A DNA stretch of 64,000 nucleotides, taken from Luscinia megarhynchos (taxonomy: Eukaryota; Chordata; Aves; Passeriformes; Turdidae). The notes beneath the pieces were generated by a model. The model had not been told where the DNA came from and did not search any database. It saw nothing but the letters and a program-made list of their open reading frames with translations. Made by a program: the position numbers and the translations under genes. The DNA is taken from positions 39,125,889-39,189,888 of the forward strand of contig CM067592.1 in NCBI GenBank assembly GCA_034336665.1, read 5' to 3'. Position 1 is the stretch's first letter, and each line of letters begins with the position of its first letter. Positions 1 through 13,564 of this stretch are shown one piece after another.

Positions 1-2555
1 AACACAGAAGGCAATTCTTTAATCAAAATTTTACCTAGCAATACCTCACATGACAGTTATTCAAATATATAATACTAAAAGTGCTTTTATCACTGGTTTT
101 TAATGCCTATGCAATTTATTCTTTCTGATTATTACTAAATTTTTAAGTTTAGAGAATTGATCTGAATTCTACAGCCTGAGCTAATGTCCTGCAGCAGACC
201 AAGTCCATATGATGTTACACCCGTCTGTTGTCTTACATAATATCCAGACCTTTATGAAGGTGGTTTCTGCCACTAAAACCTTTCATTACAACTTCATTAA
301 AGTCCAAATACAATTCCTTTTCACTGACAAAGTTTTTTAACCCTTTATTACCTGCAAATGCCAGTAAGAAATAATGGTATTAAGACCTTTTTAGAATGTG
401 TGGACATGCATAGACCACTTACTTTTTTTGTAATTTTTGGGATCTACTGAGATCTGGTATCATCATGTGTAACAAACAAAGTAATAAGACTTCAGCTTCA
501 CTGGCATGTATGATTAAATTGGTATAGTTAAATATGTAATGGAAAGCTTAAAAAAAAAGTAAATTAGGAACATTAATGAGAAAAGAATATCACATTTAGG
601 AATATACAGACTATTTGATTCCATTCAAATACCTATGCAAACTTACTGTACTGATTTTCTAATAAAAATGAGCAGTATTTTGAAAATAGGAAATCTTAAG
701 CATATAACTTTCATATTTATCTATCATGTTGTATAAGAGTACAATAAAAAAAACCCAAACCCGCAACAAAAAACCAAGTATAAATACTTATACCAGAAAT
801 GTTACACATTTCTCACAAATCTTGAAGCTTAGGCTTACACACCTCATTGCATGTCACTGCATGCTACAGTGCATTCTCAATTATTGTGTTTTGCTGGAAC
901 ACACTTCTCTTTCATTTTTGGTGACATTTTCCCACTTGCCCTTTCAGCCAGAGTGAAGTCACACTATTACCTTCTGCATGCTTTGGAAGAATTATTCTGA
1001 GAGCTAACATTCCAAACTACCTGCATAGACAGATAATTCCTAGTTCTTATGCAGGTACTTTCAATCTCATTAAATTCACTTTCAATTAAGAAAGAAGATA
1101 AAGAAAGAATTTGTAGAATTTCTTCTTATGAAAAGCGAAACCACATAACATCAGACAACACCCATATTTTTTGATTTCTCATTGTCTTTCAATTTTTTGT
1201 TCAATTACTTTGCCATTCAGTCCTTACAAACCACAGCTTCTTGTTTGTGCCTATGTCACAGATAACACCAGCTGGAGAGAGCTCCTCCACGAACATACAC
1301 GTTGTGGTGCCCCCTTTTGAGTGCTTCACTAGCTCTTACAGGCAAACTCATCTTCCAAGTCTCCTCGGGATTCAGGAATATTTAATTTTTCATCCCATAT
1401 TTCCTTCCATTCCCTTCTTGAGATGACCACTCTTCAGAACTAAAAAAATCTTTCCTCCACTTCCTTAAATATTCAGCTGTATCTTTCCTAGGCTGGCTGA
1501 CATATCTACCTTGCAAGCTAGTGAACAGCTCCTTGCTCCAAAGGTATAATACCCTCTCCAATCTCATGGACTGAAGTGTGCTACCACACGTCTTTTGCAC
1601 TGGATCAGTTATTTAGTATTTATCAGTTCACTAGGGAAGATTAAAAATACCTATGTGTGACTATCCTTTCAATCTGTTTGGGACGGGAGATAATTTGAGG
1701 TGACCTACATTATGCTACATCAGAAGCACACTCTAAAATGTCCTGCAGGTTTTGGCTGCAGTCCAGTAAACAGAGAAGATTAAGTGCTTTGTTGAGATAA
1801 AAAATGTTTGAATAGTGACATCTTTTCCGTGTTTCCCAAGAGAAAATATTCTACAATAATATAACAAATGCAAAAATACCAGGGTGGATTCCACAAATAA
1901 AACCCCTTAAAATGCAGACTTCACAGGGACAAAAACTAGCAATTTCTTCTGTGAGTGGACAACCAGAATAGATACAATATTTCTCTAAGAGTTATGCAGC
2001 AGTTTCTCTTAAATACCTCAATTCTCTCTAAATTAAAACAAATCAATATTTTATGTGAAACCAAATAGACACTGATTAAATCTAAGATGGGTAAATAAAA
2101 GAAGGACTAGGAAAGTTATCAGGACGAAAATTTCCACTTCTGGTTCAATGCTCAACTCTGTCCTAGGAAGAGAGACGAAGAAAGATATGTTCCTTTCCAT
2201 AACCTGTTAGCTTTGCAAATTTTACTCCACCTGGCTTAATGCTAAGCAGTCAAAGTTTCACTTTATTCCATATTTCTTTGGGACATTTCCCTGAAAATCC
2301 TCTTTAATAATTTTCTCTGTTAAACTGCATTTTGGCACAACTTTATCTCAATAACCAGACACTAACTACTGCAACTGCTAATACTGCTATAGTAACAATG
2401 TGAAAGAAATATGGAGACAAAACTATTTGTAAGGCTTTCAGATAAGTCTTTGTATAGCAACTGCAAAATCTCTTACAAAACTGGAGGCATTATTGTTTGT
2501 CATGAAACAAAGTGGAGGGAACCACACCATAAACGTAAGTAAAACAGGACTGTAG
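1..2555. other. AT-rich non-coding stretch
   Basis: No exon, RNA gene or recognisable transposon was seen. The longest open frames (76 codons at 726-956 plus; 61 plus and 72 minus around 1241-1600) have no recognisable protein similarity and overlap one another. If the exon at 30.4 kb is real, this is probably intron 1 of that minus-strand gene. Confidence 0.6.
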
Positions 2556-2760
2556 ACAATTTTAAGTTATGATATCTTAGCCTTATGACTTCAACGGTGA
2601 TCTGGGCAATAACAATAATCGTCATCATCATCATCATCATCAGGAAGTCCTCTTACAAGTTTAGTTGAAGCTGCCTGTATATCTGGCACTGCATTAAAAT
2701 GTAGCCAGTGGTTACATGCTTTGCCAAGTCAATCTAGCCCAGAGACATGGACTTTAACCA
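2556..2760 (+). repeat. Diverged unknown repeat, copy A
   Basis: This segment aligns by eye with 3474-3705. Shared blocks start at 2561 (TTTAAGTTATG, against TTTAAATTATG at 3479), run through ATGACTTC..AC.GTGA.. and continue at 2655 (ACAAGTTTAGTTGAAGCT, against ACAAGTTCAGTGGAAGCT at 3598), then TGGCACTGCATT against TGGAACTTCATT. About two thirds of bases match in the first block, with many transitions. The copies differ at the centre: this one carries a TCA array. It is either an old interspersed element or a local duplication. I do not recognise the family, and strand is arbitrary. Confidence 0.6.
2622..2642. repeat. (TCA)7 microsatellite
   Basis: Seven perfect TCA units. They sit inside repeat copy A, at the place where copy B has a GGTT array. 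Confidence 0.95.
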
Positions 2761-3473
2761 CTTTATGTTATATACATTTTTCCATTGCTTTAGCACTGTA
2801 AATGGAATTGAATACAGGAACTCCTTAATACATATCCAAATCACTGAACAGTGTATCTCAAAATAATACTTGTTTTAAGGTGTGTAGGCATACATTTAAA
2901 TTAGTACTTAAGTTTATGAGGATAACATTAGTACAATATGGCACAGAGTGAAAGGAAAAAAAGAGTACCATCAGTGTTGTACATTTTCCCAAAGCATATT
3001 TGTACAAAGTAAGGAAAGAAATTCTTCATTTTTTTTTCTCTTTTTCCCCCTTATAAACACTTTTAATACCTAAATTATTAAGCAAACCTTCCAGAGATTT
3101 TTTGAAACCACATTCCCAACCAATTTAACTGAAGTGACTTAAATCATGTCAAATAATGGACAGCTTACTATGAAAGAACAAATCTATAATGTACATAACA
3201 CGCATGTGCTCCTTGTGGGTTTTTTTTGTTTATAACTGCATTTCTAAGAATGGCTAGCAGAGAGATATCAGATAGAATAGAACTGAATTTCAAGGTATTG
3301 TTTTGTCAATATTTTATTAATCATTTTTTGACATTACTTGAAAAAAATGTACCCTAGATACCAAAGTTTTTTGTCTCAGGAAGGGATGAACACAGGATTC
3401 TGACTACAATAGTTTTATTGTTCAAATTTAAATAGAAGCTACATACACAGGGCAGAAAAGCAGTGGATGGTAG
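2761..3473. other. Non-coding spacer between the two repeat copies
   Basis: AT-rich sequence with a poly-T run near 3030 and no coding or transposon signal. Together with copy A it gives an offset of about 918 bp between the repeat copies. Confidence 0.6.
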
Positions 3474-3705
3474 CCCACTTTAAATTATGGTGTCCTTTCA
3501 CAATGACTTCTACAGTGACTTGGGAAAGAATTGCCTTACACTGAGGAACTTTTGATTGGTTTGTTGGCTGGTTGGTTGGTTGGTTTGGTTTTGTTGCACA
3601 AGTTCAGTGGAAGCTAACTCTATACCTGGAACTTCATTTAAACTGTTGACTAGGAAGCCAGTATAATGGGATTCCAGATCACCCTAGCCACCACGGAATT
3701 TAGGA
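3474..3705 (+). repeat. Diverged unknown repeat, copy B
   Basis: This is the partner of 2556-2760. Similarity is collinear on both sides of a central low-complexity insert. The offset is 918 bp before the insert and 943 bp after it, so the extra 25 bp is explained by the GGTT-rich insert. The homology fades after CTAGCC (about 3690). No open frame or terminal inverted repeat was seen. Strand is arbitrary. Confidence 0.6.
3554..3596. repeat. (GGTT)n-rich microsatellite
   Basis: Imperfect GGTT/GTTT/GGCT units, with three clean GGTT units in the middle. It occupies the position of the TCA array of copy A. Confidence 0.85.
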
Positions 3706-5717
3706 TAATTTAAATGAAACCTCCAAAATTATATGTCATTATATTCTGAAAATTTAGAATTATTTAAACTGAAAAGTAACACTTCAGATCACATTATGGC
3801 ATTTGCAGATTTAGATCCCCTGGAACCTATAATTTTCAAACTAAGTTAATTCTCACCCAATCTCCTTTCACAATGAAATAACCAGAAACAACTGTCTCTG
3901 ATAATAAATACAGCTATATCTGTGTATTTTCTGTTTATTTACTCCACCAGCAAAAATCTTCAGTGTCAAAAATCATGTAGACTCTCATTTAGCATTCATA
4001 CCAGGAGTGCAAGGCCAGAGCTGACATGATTTAGAGCCTCCTATAACATCTCAAAGTCATGTAGATCCCCCTAAACAGGATGATTTTTCAGGTTGTCAAT
4101 TCACAAGCTTCATGACCGCTTTAAATTATGAAAACAAGAATAGTTATCTGGTCTAAAGCATTACAGATTTTTGTGTTTTCCCCCAGTAGATATGAAAAGC
4201 ATGAGAAAAAAATAAAAGTCATTATGATCTCACTGACTTTTGAGTAAATCACATCTTCCTTTAAATCATCACCAGCCTTCTGCAGTCATATTTCTAAATG
4301 CTGTTTGCCATAGGAGAAGTCTTGCAGTTTTTACTGTATTTCTAGATTATTCACAACATTTTTTTTAAAGCACTCAACATCAAAACTCAAAACACTGGAA
4401 CAGTCCTTTGATTTCAGAAATTTAAGGTGAGTCTTTGTAGTGCAGAAACTTAACAATCCTTCTCATAATTATGTTAGCATACAAGATTAAAGCATTTTGG
4501 ATGTAAAACTGAGTTATGTACAACTATATGGGGAAAGATTGACTTTATTGATCTCACAGCAATTTTTCTTCCTTAAGATTACACTTACATTAACTGTGGG
4601 ATCAATATAGGACTTCCAAAACATAGGAGCACTTTAAGTATGAAAACACAGTATGTGCTGATAAAATCTCACTGAAGGAGGCAACATTATTTCTCTAAAT
4701 CATTACAGTTGAATTTCTTTGCTGAATAGTAAGCTTTGCTCATCTTAGTATACCTAACTAAATATGGGACATATCACAGTTGCTTGGGATTAATACAGTT
4801 TACCACAGGGAAAAGGGATCCCAGTCCCATATGATGTATATGAAGCATGTAAAAGAAAGCCAAGCAATAATGAAGATACTCAGCTACAAAACTGATTTTC
4901 ACTCCTAGCTACAGTACTTGGTTTAAATTCTTCAGTTTAATTTTTCATTTAAAAAAAAAAAAAGTGAATATTTTTCTTTTTTTCAGAAAGTTGAAAATAA
5001 AAATTCTTCTGTTACAAATATCTTCTATGGTTACTCAAAGAAAAAGACTTCATGCCTGATTTTGAGGAATTTTACAATTTTAAAATTTGGTGTTAGCACA
5101 TGGCTTATCTTATCTAGACTTCCAACATCACATTGCACTTAAATATTGAGGCTTCTTATTATTTAGTTGGTATGAAAAAAGGTTACATTTATAAAATTAA
5201 AAAAAAAAAAGTTTCTAGCAGTCATGAAAAGTTACATAGTAAGTAAAGACTACAGCTCCAAACATTTCAATAAAGAGAGATTATAAATCTTTAAGAAACT
5301 ACTCAAAGCTGAAGCACTACTTTGAGTATGAGTAATAAAATTTACTGAAAAATAGGAAAAAAAATCAAAGGATAGAAGTGGTATGAAGAAAATGAAAGCA
5401 AACTTTTATAGGTTTTTAAACTAACTGAAAGAAATTATTTCATGTATCAATTAATTAGATCCACAGTAAAGTACTCTGAAAAAGAGATAATTCTATAATT
5501 AATGACAACAACAAAAGATCTGTTAATACAGCACATAGAAAAACCTTCATTTTACTTTTTTTTTTCCATTAAAACATGGGTAAATATTAAGTCACAAGGC
5601 AAAAATTACGTCCAGTAGGTGGTGAAGAAATCATATTAAGGGCATGTACTTTGTAAAATAAAGTAATATCAGTCACCAAGCTACTATCAGTACCAAGCTG
5701 GTGTCTGCAGGAATTGC
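3706..5717. other. AT-rich non-coding stretch
   Basis: Holds short homopolymer runs (A near 4950 and 5200, T near 5560) and nothing else that I can identify. No open frame above about 60 codons. Confidence 0.6.
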
Positions 5718-5995
5718 AAATCACACAGTTAACTGATGCTGAAAAACTTCTCACTACCATACCATACAGTCATGCTACATGTGGAAACCTGGGGGAAGAA
5801 ATAGGAAGGAAGAATTGCCTTTGGAGCCATTCTCTTTCCTCTTTCCAAGCCAGCATTACACATGTGGAACCCTGCCTTCCTGGAGATGACAGAACACCAG
5901 CCTGCCAATGCAAAGTACTAATAAGTACTTGTTTAGCTTTGCTCGTGTGCATGGCATTTGTCTTTCCTATTAAACTGTCTTCATCTCGACCCTTA
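5718..5995 (+). mobile_element. ERVL-like LTR, 3' fragment
   Basis: The sequence follows the second half of the LTR at 25007-25660: CTGGGGGAAG, then a diverged middle, GTGGAACCCTGCCTTCCTGG, ATGACAGAACACC, CTTTGCTCGTGTGCATGGC, and TTTCCTATTAAACTGTC followed by TCATCTCGACCC. The poly(A) signal ATTAAA is at 5969-5974. The TATA region seen in the other copy has decayed here (ACATGTGGAAACC in place of GCATATAAAAACT). The 5' half is missing or unrecognisable. There is no retroviral gene nearby, so it is a solo LTR remnant. The 81- and 97-codon frames over it are not genes. Confidence 0.75.
5969..5974 (+). promoter_or_regulatory. LTR poly(A) signal ATTAAA
   Basis: An intact ATTAAA inside the conserved CCTATTAAACTGTCTT block of this LTR family. 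The corresponding signal is lost in the copy at 25 kb. Confidence 0.6.
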
Positions 5996-8900
5996 AACAT
6001 GACATAAACACTCAAAATACAAAAGTTATACCCGAGGTTTACCTTCCTCCCATTTTATATCAAAGAGTATGTCTAAATGAAAGAGAACACCTAACTTTTT
6101 CTGTCTTACAAACAACAACCCTACAAGCCTCTCTATGCAAACGATTGCACTGAGTTATTTTCAGAACAATTTGGAATTTGGTAAGCTAACAGATAAAAGT
6201 GATAAAATTGAACAAAATTGAACAAGATATGCATGATTGACAGTGGAAATTTTATAGTGTGATCCAGCACTGAAAAGAAGCAAAAAAACTTTGTTTAACC
6301 CACAATTTCCTCTAAAGCATTAGCATTGTCACAGACTGATGCAAAAGTATCAGAAAAGTTTAAATAGCTCCTTTAGCTATACACAGATTAAACATATACT
6401 TGATTCTATGGATTATAACTTTGAATATATTAAAGTATTAGAAGATTAACACTCAAATATTGACATTGCTTTTGGAAGCAAAGTGTGTTTGTTTTTAGCC
6501 TGATGTGTAATTACTTTATTATAAAAGCCTGTTCATTATTTTAATTTAAAAAGTTTTTTTTTTCTCTATAGAAGACTATTTGAATTATAATAAAACAGGA
6601 TTTTTAAACTTCACAGAGAGGTAGCAACTCATTGTTAAAAACTGAATGTGAATTTTTATTATTACTAAGTTTAATTCTAGGATTTACAGAAAGATTCATT
6701 TATTCAACCACACAAAACTCAGTGGAATTAGTTATTCAGTGGAGATTTGTTTTTAACTGATATTATGAGATACTTGCCAAGTGTTTAATTCTGTAGAAAG
6801 GCCACTTAAAGTTTGTTTCAGAAAGAGGGGCTACTACAGTCATACTTTAGAAGAGTTTGTGATAAGTTAACAATTATTCCCAAAGGCAAAATTCCACCAT
6901 TTCTAGGTTTGTAAAGACTAAAAATATTCACTTATAATTCATTTACCATTTCTATTGTTTCTTGGTAATTCTGGTTTTAATTTTTAAAGGTTTTAAAGGT
7001 CTCAGCATTAAGGAAGTCAGCAGAGCATAAACTTGCCCTTCCTTTTCTTATGGAACTGCTATAGGACTGTTTTATTAGCCAAGAACTTTGAGGAAAACAC
7101 ACAAGTTTTAGTTTGCTTTTCTTTTTTTCTTTTTTTTTTTTTTTTAACTTGAATATTGACTTGAAGTGAAATCACACCTAAAATTCATAGTATTCTTGGA
7201 ATCATTCTGTTTTGAAACACAGATGACCTTCAGAGAAATAAAATTCCAGAAGCAGGTATCACCACATTGTAAAGAAATTATTTGCATGATAAAGTTTAGA
7301 TTCACTGCAATTACTGAATAAACCAAATGCACTTCTGATGCCTGATGCAGAAGTTGTTCTGCAACAAAATTCTTCTATTCACATTGCTAAAAGTAAATCA
7401 GTTTAGCACGGGGTGTCTCATCTCTACGTTGTCTTCTATATATCTCATTATCCTTATCCTTTCCTACTCTTGTTCTTTTTCTCTCTCTCCTCCACAGAGA
7501 AACTTTCTGGGTTGAGTCTGCTTTCGGATTGATTGATTTTAGAATTTAGTTTGCTTTTCTCAGTGTGTCTCAAGCATCTAATAAGTAGTAGAGTGAACCT
7601 TGCCAATGAAATCTGTTATGATTTCGCTTTTACATTATTTGCTCATATTCACTGATACCTTTGCAGATGATTCTTTAAGTGACCATAAGACATTCAACTA
7701 GGACACAAGTGTTCACCCAAATCTTATTTGAATGAACTGTCTTGCTCTACACATCAATAAGAATTTATATGATTAACAAAATGAATGAAGAAAGAAATGG
7801 GAATGTTCCTCTCTCTGGCCAATTGACTACTTCCCCCATCTGACCATGGGTGGAAATTATATATGAAATTAAAAGATCTATAATTCACAATCTCTGTGAA
7901 ATAGGAACTTAGAATAATTAATTTCTATTCTAAATTAAACCAATAAATAAAATTAAAGCAGCAGTAGTATACACATCCACATTTTTCTATCAGATATTCT
8001 AATTAGACTGCTTCTCTGAGATGGTCAGCAAGCATCTCAGAATTCAATGTTTTACAAGGATATATACTTACACTACAAAACAAGGCTCTAATTAAGAGCA
8101 CAAAGAGACTTTAAAGGGGTTGGGAATGAAGAAAATTATCTTCAAGCGATGTGATTAAAACATTTCTATCAGTGAAGAGAATTTGAATCAAGTTTAATTG
8201 ATTTAAATGTCTTTAAGCAATAACAATTTTGCAGTCATGTAATTTATTTTTTGGAAGGTAAAAAAAATATAAGTTTTCAATCATATCCAAGGATGGTCTA
8301 TTTAAAGTGAAGTGGTGCTTAATACTTTTGCCATAGTAAACATACATGCTCTCAGATGGAGATGGTACACAATTATACTCAGGAAACTACAGATTGTCCT
8401 TGCTCAATCTGCAAAATTCATACTGTTCTCCTTCAGAGCATTCTCGTAATATTTACAGCAAAAACTAGTAAGAGCAAATAAGAAAAAAAATCACAGATTT
8501 ATATTTATTTACCTACTTTGAAGCAAAACTAGCCAGCAAAATATCGCCCATCTCCCCGTTCAGTTTACTTTTCTTGACATTTGCTTCAGACGGATGTATT
8601 ACAAACTGCTAAAGGCTTGATGCTGCCTTTCGGCACTTCAGAGCTTAAAGGAGCTTATCCTTACCATGCTGTTCTGGTGCAACACAGATCAAAACTGAAA
8701 GAAATATCTCTCTCTGCTACTTGGTTCACAATACCCACTACTGTGACATCCGAGTGTGTAAATTTTCACAGTATTTACCCGCAAAAAAACTTCTGAGACA
8801 TACCAGATGGTGTGAATGAACAAAGAAAAGCATCGGTGGCTGCTTCACAAGCAATGTGCAACGAGACAGTTATTTTCTCACAATTCATACAAGAACTTTA

Positions 8901-9300
8901 AAAGTCCACATTAAGAAAAAGTTATAATGTTCAACTTGGTTCCCTACAGAAATAAGCCATAATAATTCTGTAACTATATATTTCTGCAGTGTGTATGACT
9001 ATTTATGTCTCTCCTTTATTCTGCTGTCCAACTTTTCTTTATGTTTCCTTATTTCAACTAAATTTTAAGAAAAGGAGAGGTTGCAAAGACAGTAAAGCTC
9101 ATAAAATCTTTAAGATCCTAATGGAAAGGGATTTTATTAAGGGTGCCAGACGGACTTTCTTCTTATAGAATATAACACCAGAAAATCCACACAATCAACC
9201 ACAAATAATCATAAAGAGAAATGCTTACAGTGGTATTCAAAATGTATTTTAGCAGTCTATATACTGATAAGTATATAGTACTATAAACTGGTAAGTACTG

Positions 9301-9410
9301 ATCAGTTTATATATTTAATTTTATAATTCAAAATAAAAATCTATGGATAAATGTAAATCCATATCAGTTTATATATATTCAATTTTATACTGCAAAATGT
9401 AAATCCATGG
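9301..9410. repeat. Diverged 62-bp tandem duplication
   Basis: ATCAGTTTATATAT..AATTTTATA..T.CAAAAT..AAATCCAT occurs at 9301 and again at 9363. The second copy has a small deletion. AT-rich, with no further features. Confidence 0.7.
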
Positions 9411-9548
9411 AAAGGTGGCTTGTTTAGTGCTGATATTTTCTTTTTCCTCCTTGAATAGAAAGACAATTAATTCATTCATACAACATATTTTACATGCAAT
9501 TTATCAAATTAAAAATCCCCCAGGTATATGAAACAAAAATATTTTAAA

Positions 9549-9604
9549 TTTTAAATAAAAATTTTAAATCAAACTTTAATGAGTTTTAAATAAAAATTTT
9601 AAAT
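9549..9604. repeat. AT-rich direct repeat, 35-bp period
   Basis: The 21-bp block TTTTAAAT-AAAAA-TTTTAAAT occurs at 9549-9569 and again at 9584-9604. Each unit is internally near-palindromic (TTTTAAAT flanking an A tract). Confidence 0.8.
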
Positions 9605-10245
9605 ATAAAAATATTTTTTACAATTAAGATACACGAAATACAAACCTCTAGAAATTCAATTCCACCTTTTCTTATTTTAGCTTCATTAATTACTTTCAAA
9701 TCCACGTATTTATTAGGGACAGAACCAAGTCACACTATGACATATCTGCATGCACACATTTGCAGCCTTTGAAGAATTAAAATCTTTAATCAGCTGCTGC
9801 CAACCCCTTCCTGTTACAGACATATTTATTTGTAGAAGTGTAGTGATTTCATTATGAACATGCCAGACCTGTTCATTTTTCTTTTTTGTTTGTCATTCTA
9901 CTTACAAATTTCAGGTTTTAATATGAGGGAGAAATAAAACTTGAAAGAGTAGAAAGAAAACAGAAGTTCTTTTCCACTACAATGAAGAATAGCACATGGG
10001 CACACAGGCATGCACACACACAGGCATACAGTCATATAAAATCAGTGTGTGTGGCAACTGAAGAAATGTGCTGATGATGTCTTAAATACTGGTGGGAAAA
10101 ACCAAAGTTGGAAAAGTCTCTATAAAGACTGAGAGGTTTCAAAAGTTTTGACTGCAATGAATAAGCTTTAGACTCATTATTTCAGAGAGTCCTAAGAACC
10201 TTGACCTTTAGCAGGAGGTGTGTCTGTCAGGAAATAATTTTTTTA

Positions 10246-10344
10246 AAACACACAAACAAACAAAACAAAATCCTAAAAATCCCAAGCAAACAACAAACCA
10301 ACCAACCAAACAAGCAAACAAAAACAACAAAACCCAAATAAAAC
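10246..10344. repeat. CAAA/CCAA simple-sequence tract
   Basis: A mixed run of ACAA, CAAA and CCAA units, interrupted once by TCCTAAAAATCCCAAG. Similar tracts occur at 38800 and 42392. Confidence 0.85.
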
Positions 10345-13077
10345 AGAGATACCTATGTGAGGAGGATAAGTAACACTTATTCCCCAAGATTTTTTAATAA
10401 TTGTTAATACTTAGTCCACTCTCCTGAAACTCACTCTAAAGCAGGTCAAAATTTTTTTAGGAGTTTTAGCATTTTAATGTTGAAGTAAAAATACTATGTT
10501 TTTTCCTTATAAAAGTCATAAATATTTACAATCTGAAAGCTTATAAAAGCTGAAGTCGATCACGCAATGTCATCAAGTTTACATCCTTCCTTCCTGTATT
10601 TTTATTCAGAGTTGAGAAGGCACTATGTTACTGTGGAATACTCATCTTTTTCTTTAGATAAATGAAAAACCAAGCAAACAAAACCTTAAGTCAAGCAGAT
10701 AAAGTGCACACTCCTAAGATATTATAAAAACAATATATGATAAATAGCAAAGAAAGCATATTTTACATAAGTATCTTAAGAGATTGAGTGTCATTTAAAG
10801 GCACATTTTAATATAAGCTGCTGGCAGTTTTTCTCCATCTTAAGTCAATGAAGTATTATTATAATACTCATATTGTTGTCTAATGCAACAGTTAGCTAAA
10901 AGTTGCTACATGGTAAAGTATCCTAAAATTGGGAATGATCCAAAGTAATCTCCATATAACAATCATTACATTTAACTGCTTGTATTTATTCAAAATGATG
11001 GACCATTACTGTTAAAATGCAGCACAATTTAATAATTTTCTTTTAAGTTTATACGATCTGAGAGAAGTCAAAAATCCAGAAAACAACCAGCATAGTATTT
11101 TTCTCTGCTTCATCTAGATGATGTCTATGTAGCCTACTATTTTAGCTATTTAAAGTTACTAATGTACATTATTTCAAGATCCACAAATGTTATTTCAAGA
11201 TCTACAAACACAGATACTTAGACTCAAGTTTCACACTTTCTGAGATCTATGCAAGATTTTGAAAAGACTTGATTAGCTCAGTGACATAAACTAGTAATTT
11301 TTGCCACAAAATCAAGAGGCTCTAAAAATTTCTATGCAGGAACATGAAAGGGAAATATATCTTTAAACATTAAAAACGAGGTGTTTAAACAACATACTAC
11401 ACAAAACATTTCTACAGGTCACAACACATTGAGGCAATTAAACAGAACTTACTGCTATTATATCTGCTTTTGTTTGGTGAGGATCTAGATTTTACTAGGT
11501 ATTTTTATTAAATGAAAACCATTTATTCACTTGTAACAACTCAAATACATGACTTGATCTAACCAGATTAAGAAAAGCAAAAGAAAGCCAACAGTACAAA
11601 ATTAAATTAGATTGTTCCCTCATAATAAAATAAAAAGCAAATATAAAGTACATGGAATGTATTTTAGGAAGGAATAATCCAATAAAAAATTCCAATATTC
11701 ATATTGCTTGCACATTTATTGGCTGTGAGCATCTTATTTTATGATGAAATTTAAGAATTAATTCCGACTATATGCATATCTTTTAATATCCATGCTTCTG
11801 TATATCATTATGTCCAACAAGTATAGAGCACCTATGTATATTGAGACATTCTACTTTCCACTACACACATTTCATCTCCTCTTACAGTATGAAAACATCC
11901 AGGCTTAAACGTGAAATTTCCTTGATCCCCCAAAAAATATGTTAGCTACCAATTTATATTAAAAAAATTATCTCAAACCATTTTAGAAATGTGACCGATG
12001 ACCAAAGATACTGAAGTAAATTGCATAATGTGAACAAATGAAAAAGAACAAAAAAAGTTAACAGCAGCATATTATAGCACCCCAGCTCTGTCAGAAGTAT
12101 CTGTCTCTGAATTCTGAAAGCTGATACATGTTACTACAGACGTAAATAAAAGCACCATAAACTAACAGGGTGAATTAGAACTAAGTGGACAAAACCCTGT
12201 GTACTAAAAATATAGAAAGGAGTGGATAAGAAAGGTAGAATGGGTACAAAACTGGAAGTAAAAAATTGTGCAAATCTGACTTCAATAATATGAGAGAATT
12301 TAAGAAAATTCTGAAAGAATATTTTAAAGAAAGAAAGTAAATCAAAAACTAGATCAAATGGAACAAACTTTATCTCATGTAGATCACGTCAAAGTAATCT
12401 GTGGTTTTCTGTGACAGGCAATTTTTGGATGGAAAAGCAGTGGCTGATTTTATCTATTGTTATATAGGAAATTGCTAGTCATTCATGAGTACATGACAAA
12501 AAGAACTACATACTGCATAGAAACAGGAAAATGGTTATATGAGATACTGAGAAGGGAAAAAATCAAATAATTTGCGACTTAATGATCATAGAACTGAGGA
12601 ATTCCTTAATTTAATTAAGACCATGAAACAAAAACTATAGATATATTTATGAATTCATCTCTCTGTACAATTAGGTGTCATCAATACAGAGAAGAATCAA
12701 GATATCAAAAGAAAGAGCTAAGTGATGGAAGAGAATGTAACAGAGAATGAAGGCTGGCATCAAAAAATACAAGGTCATGTACCCGACAGGAAATAATAAG
12801 AATTTCAGCTCAAGTCAGAAGTTTATTAAAGACACGACTGAAGTGTACTAGTCATAAGGTGGCATAAAATTACTTACAAGTCTTAACAACTGTAAAAAGC
12901 AAGTGGATGCTTAAAATTTATCACATTCAATTGCTGTCTCAACATGAAGAATGACAAATCTATGTCCCAGCGCCAAAGACATGAATATAAACAATTTACT
13001 GTAGACCAGTCCTAGTGGATAACTTCACATCCACAACCCTCAATTATCCGAATTGACAAGAAAGAAAAAGAGAGCAG

Positions 13078-13082
13078 AAAAT
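13078..13082. repeat. Target-site duplication AAAAT, left
   Basis: AAAAT stands immediately before the LTR start TGTTGGGGG and is repeated exactly at 14264-14268 after the LTR end ACAACA. A 5-bp duplication is usual for ERVL-class integration. Confidence 0.8.
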
Positions 13083-13273
13083 TGTTGGGGGAGGGTCAGG
13101 TTTCTTTCCTTTTGTTCCTTTTTACTTAGGGATTTTTTTCTCATTATTTACTAGGAAACACTAACAACTTAAGAAAAACAAGAGGCCAGGCTCAGGGGAG
13201 GAGGGCATCTGGTTGCACTTCTCTTACCTGGGAGTTTCCCTCGGGCAGAGACACCCCGAGAATTGGCCTGGGC

Positions 13274-13281
13274 TGATAAAA
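13274..13281 (+). promoter_or_regulatory. TATA-like box in the LTR
   Basis: GATAAAAG lies at the 5' side of the GC-rich core in LTR orientation. If used, transcription would start near 13305 and run through the minisatellite toward the 3' end of the LTR. Confidence 0.35.
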
Positions 13282-13564
13282 GAGGGGCTGGGGCACCTGT
13301 AGCTCTCTCTCAGCTTCGGAGGAGGACGGTCGGAGCTGCTGCTGCCGGAGCCCAGCCCAGATCTGCTGTTCCTGCCGTGGGGTGACAGCAGCCACTGAAC
13401 CTTATTATCGCCTATCTCACCCTCTGCTGGGGTGCCCGGGATCCTGAGCTCGCCCCTCCTGCCCTGCTGGAGCTGCTGCCTCAGCACTGCTCCGAGCTTC
13501 CACTGCCCTGCAGCCCCGCACCCCTGCCTGCTGCGCCAGCTTGCTGCTTCCAAGAGTCCGCAGG

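Larger units (their letters stand above)
5996..13077. other. AT-rich non-coding stretch with simple repeats
   Basis: No gene or confident transposon. It contains poly-T at 7122-7146, a diverged local duplication at 9301-9410, AT-rich palindromic repeats at 9549-9604 and a CA-rich simple tract at 10246-10344. Open frames (for example 7144-7332 minus, 8581-8796 plus, 11495-11695 minus) have no recognisable similarity and no splice or promoter context. Confidence 0.55.

Noticed and set aside
1382..1600. Minus-strand 72-codon frame with protein-like composition
   Set aside because: No recognisable family, no splice or promoter context, and an overlapping plus-strand frame. Composition alone is not enough.
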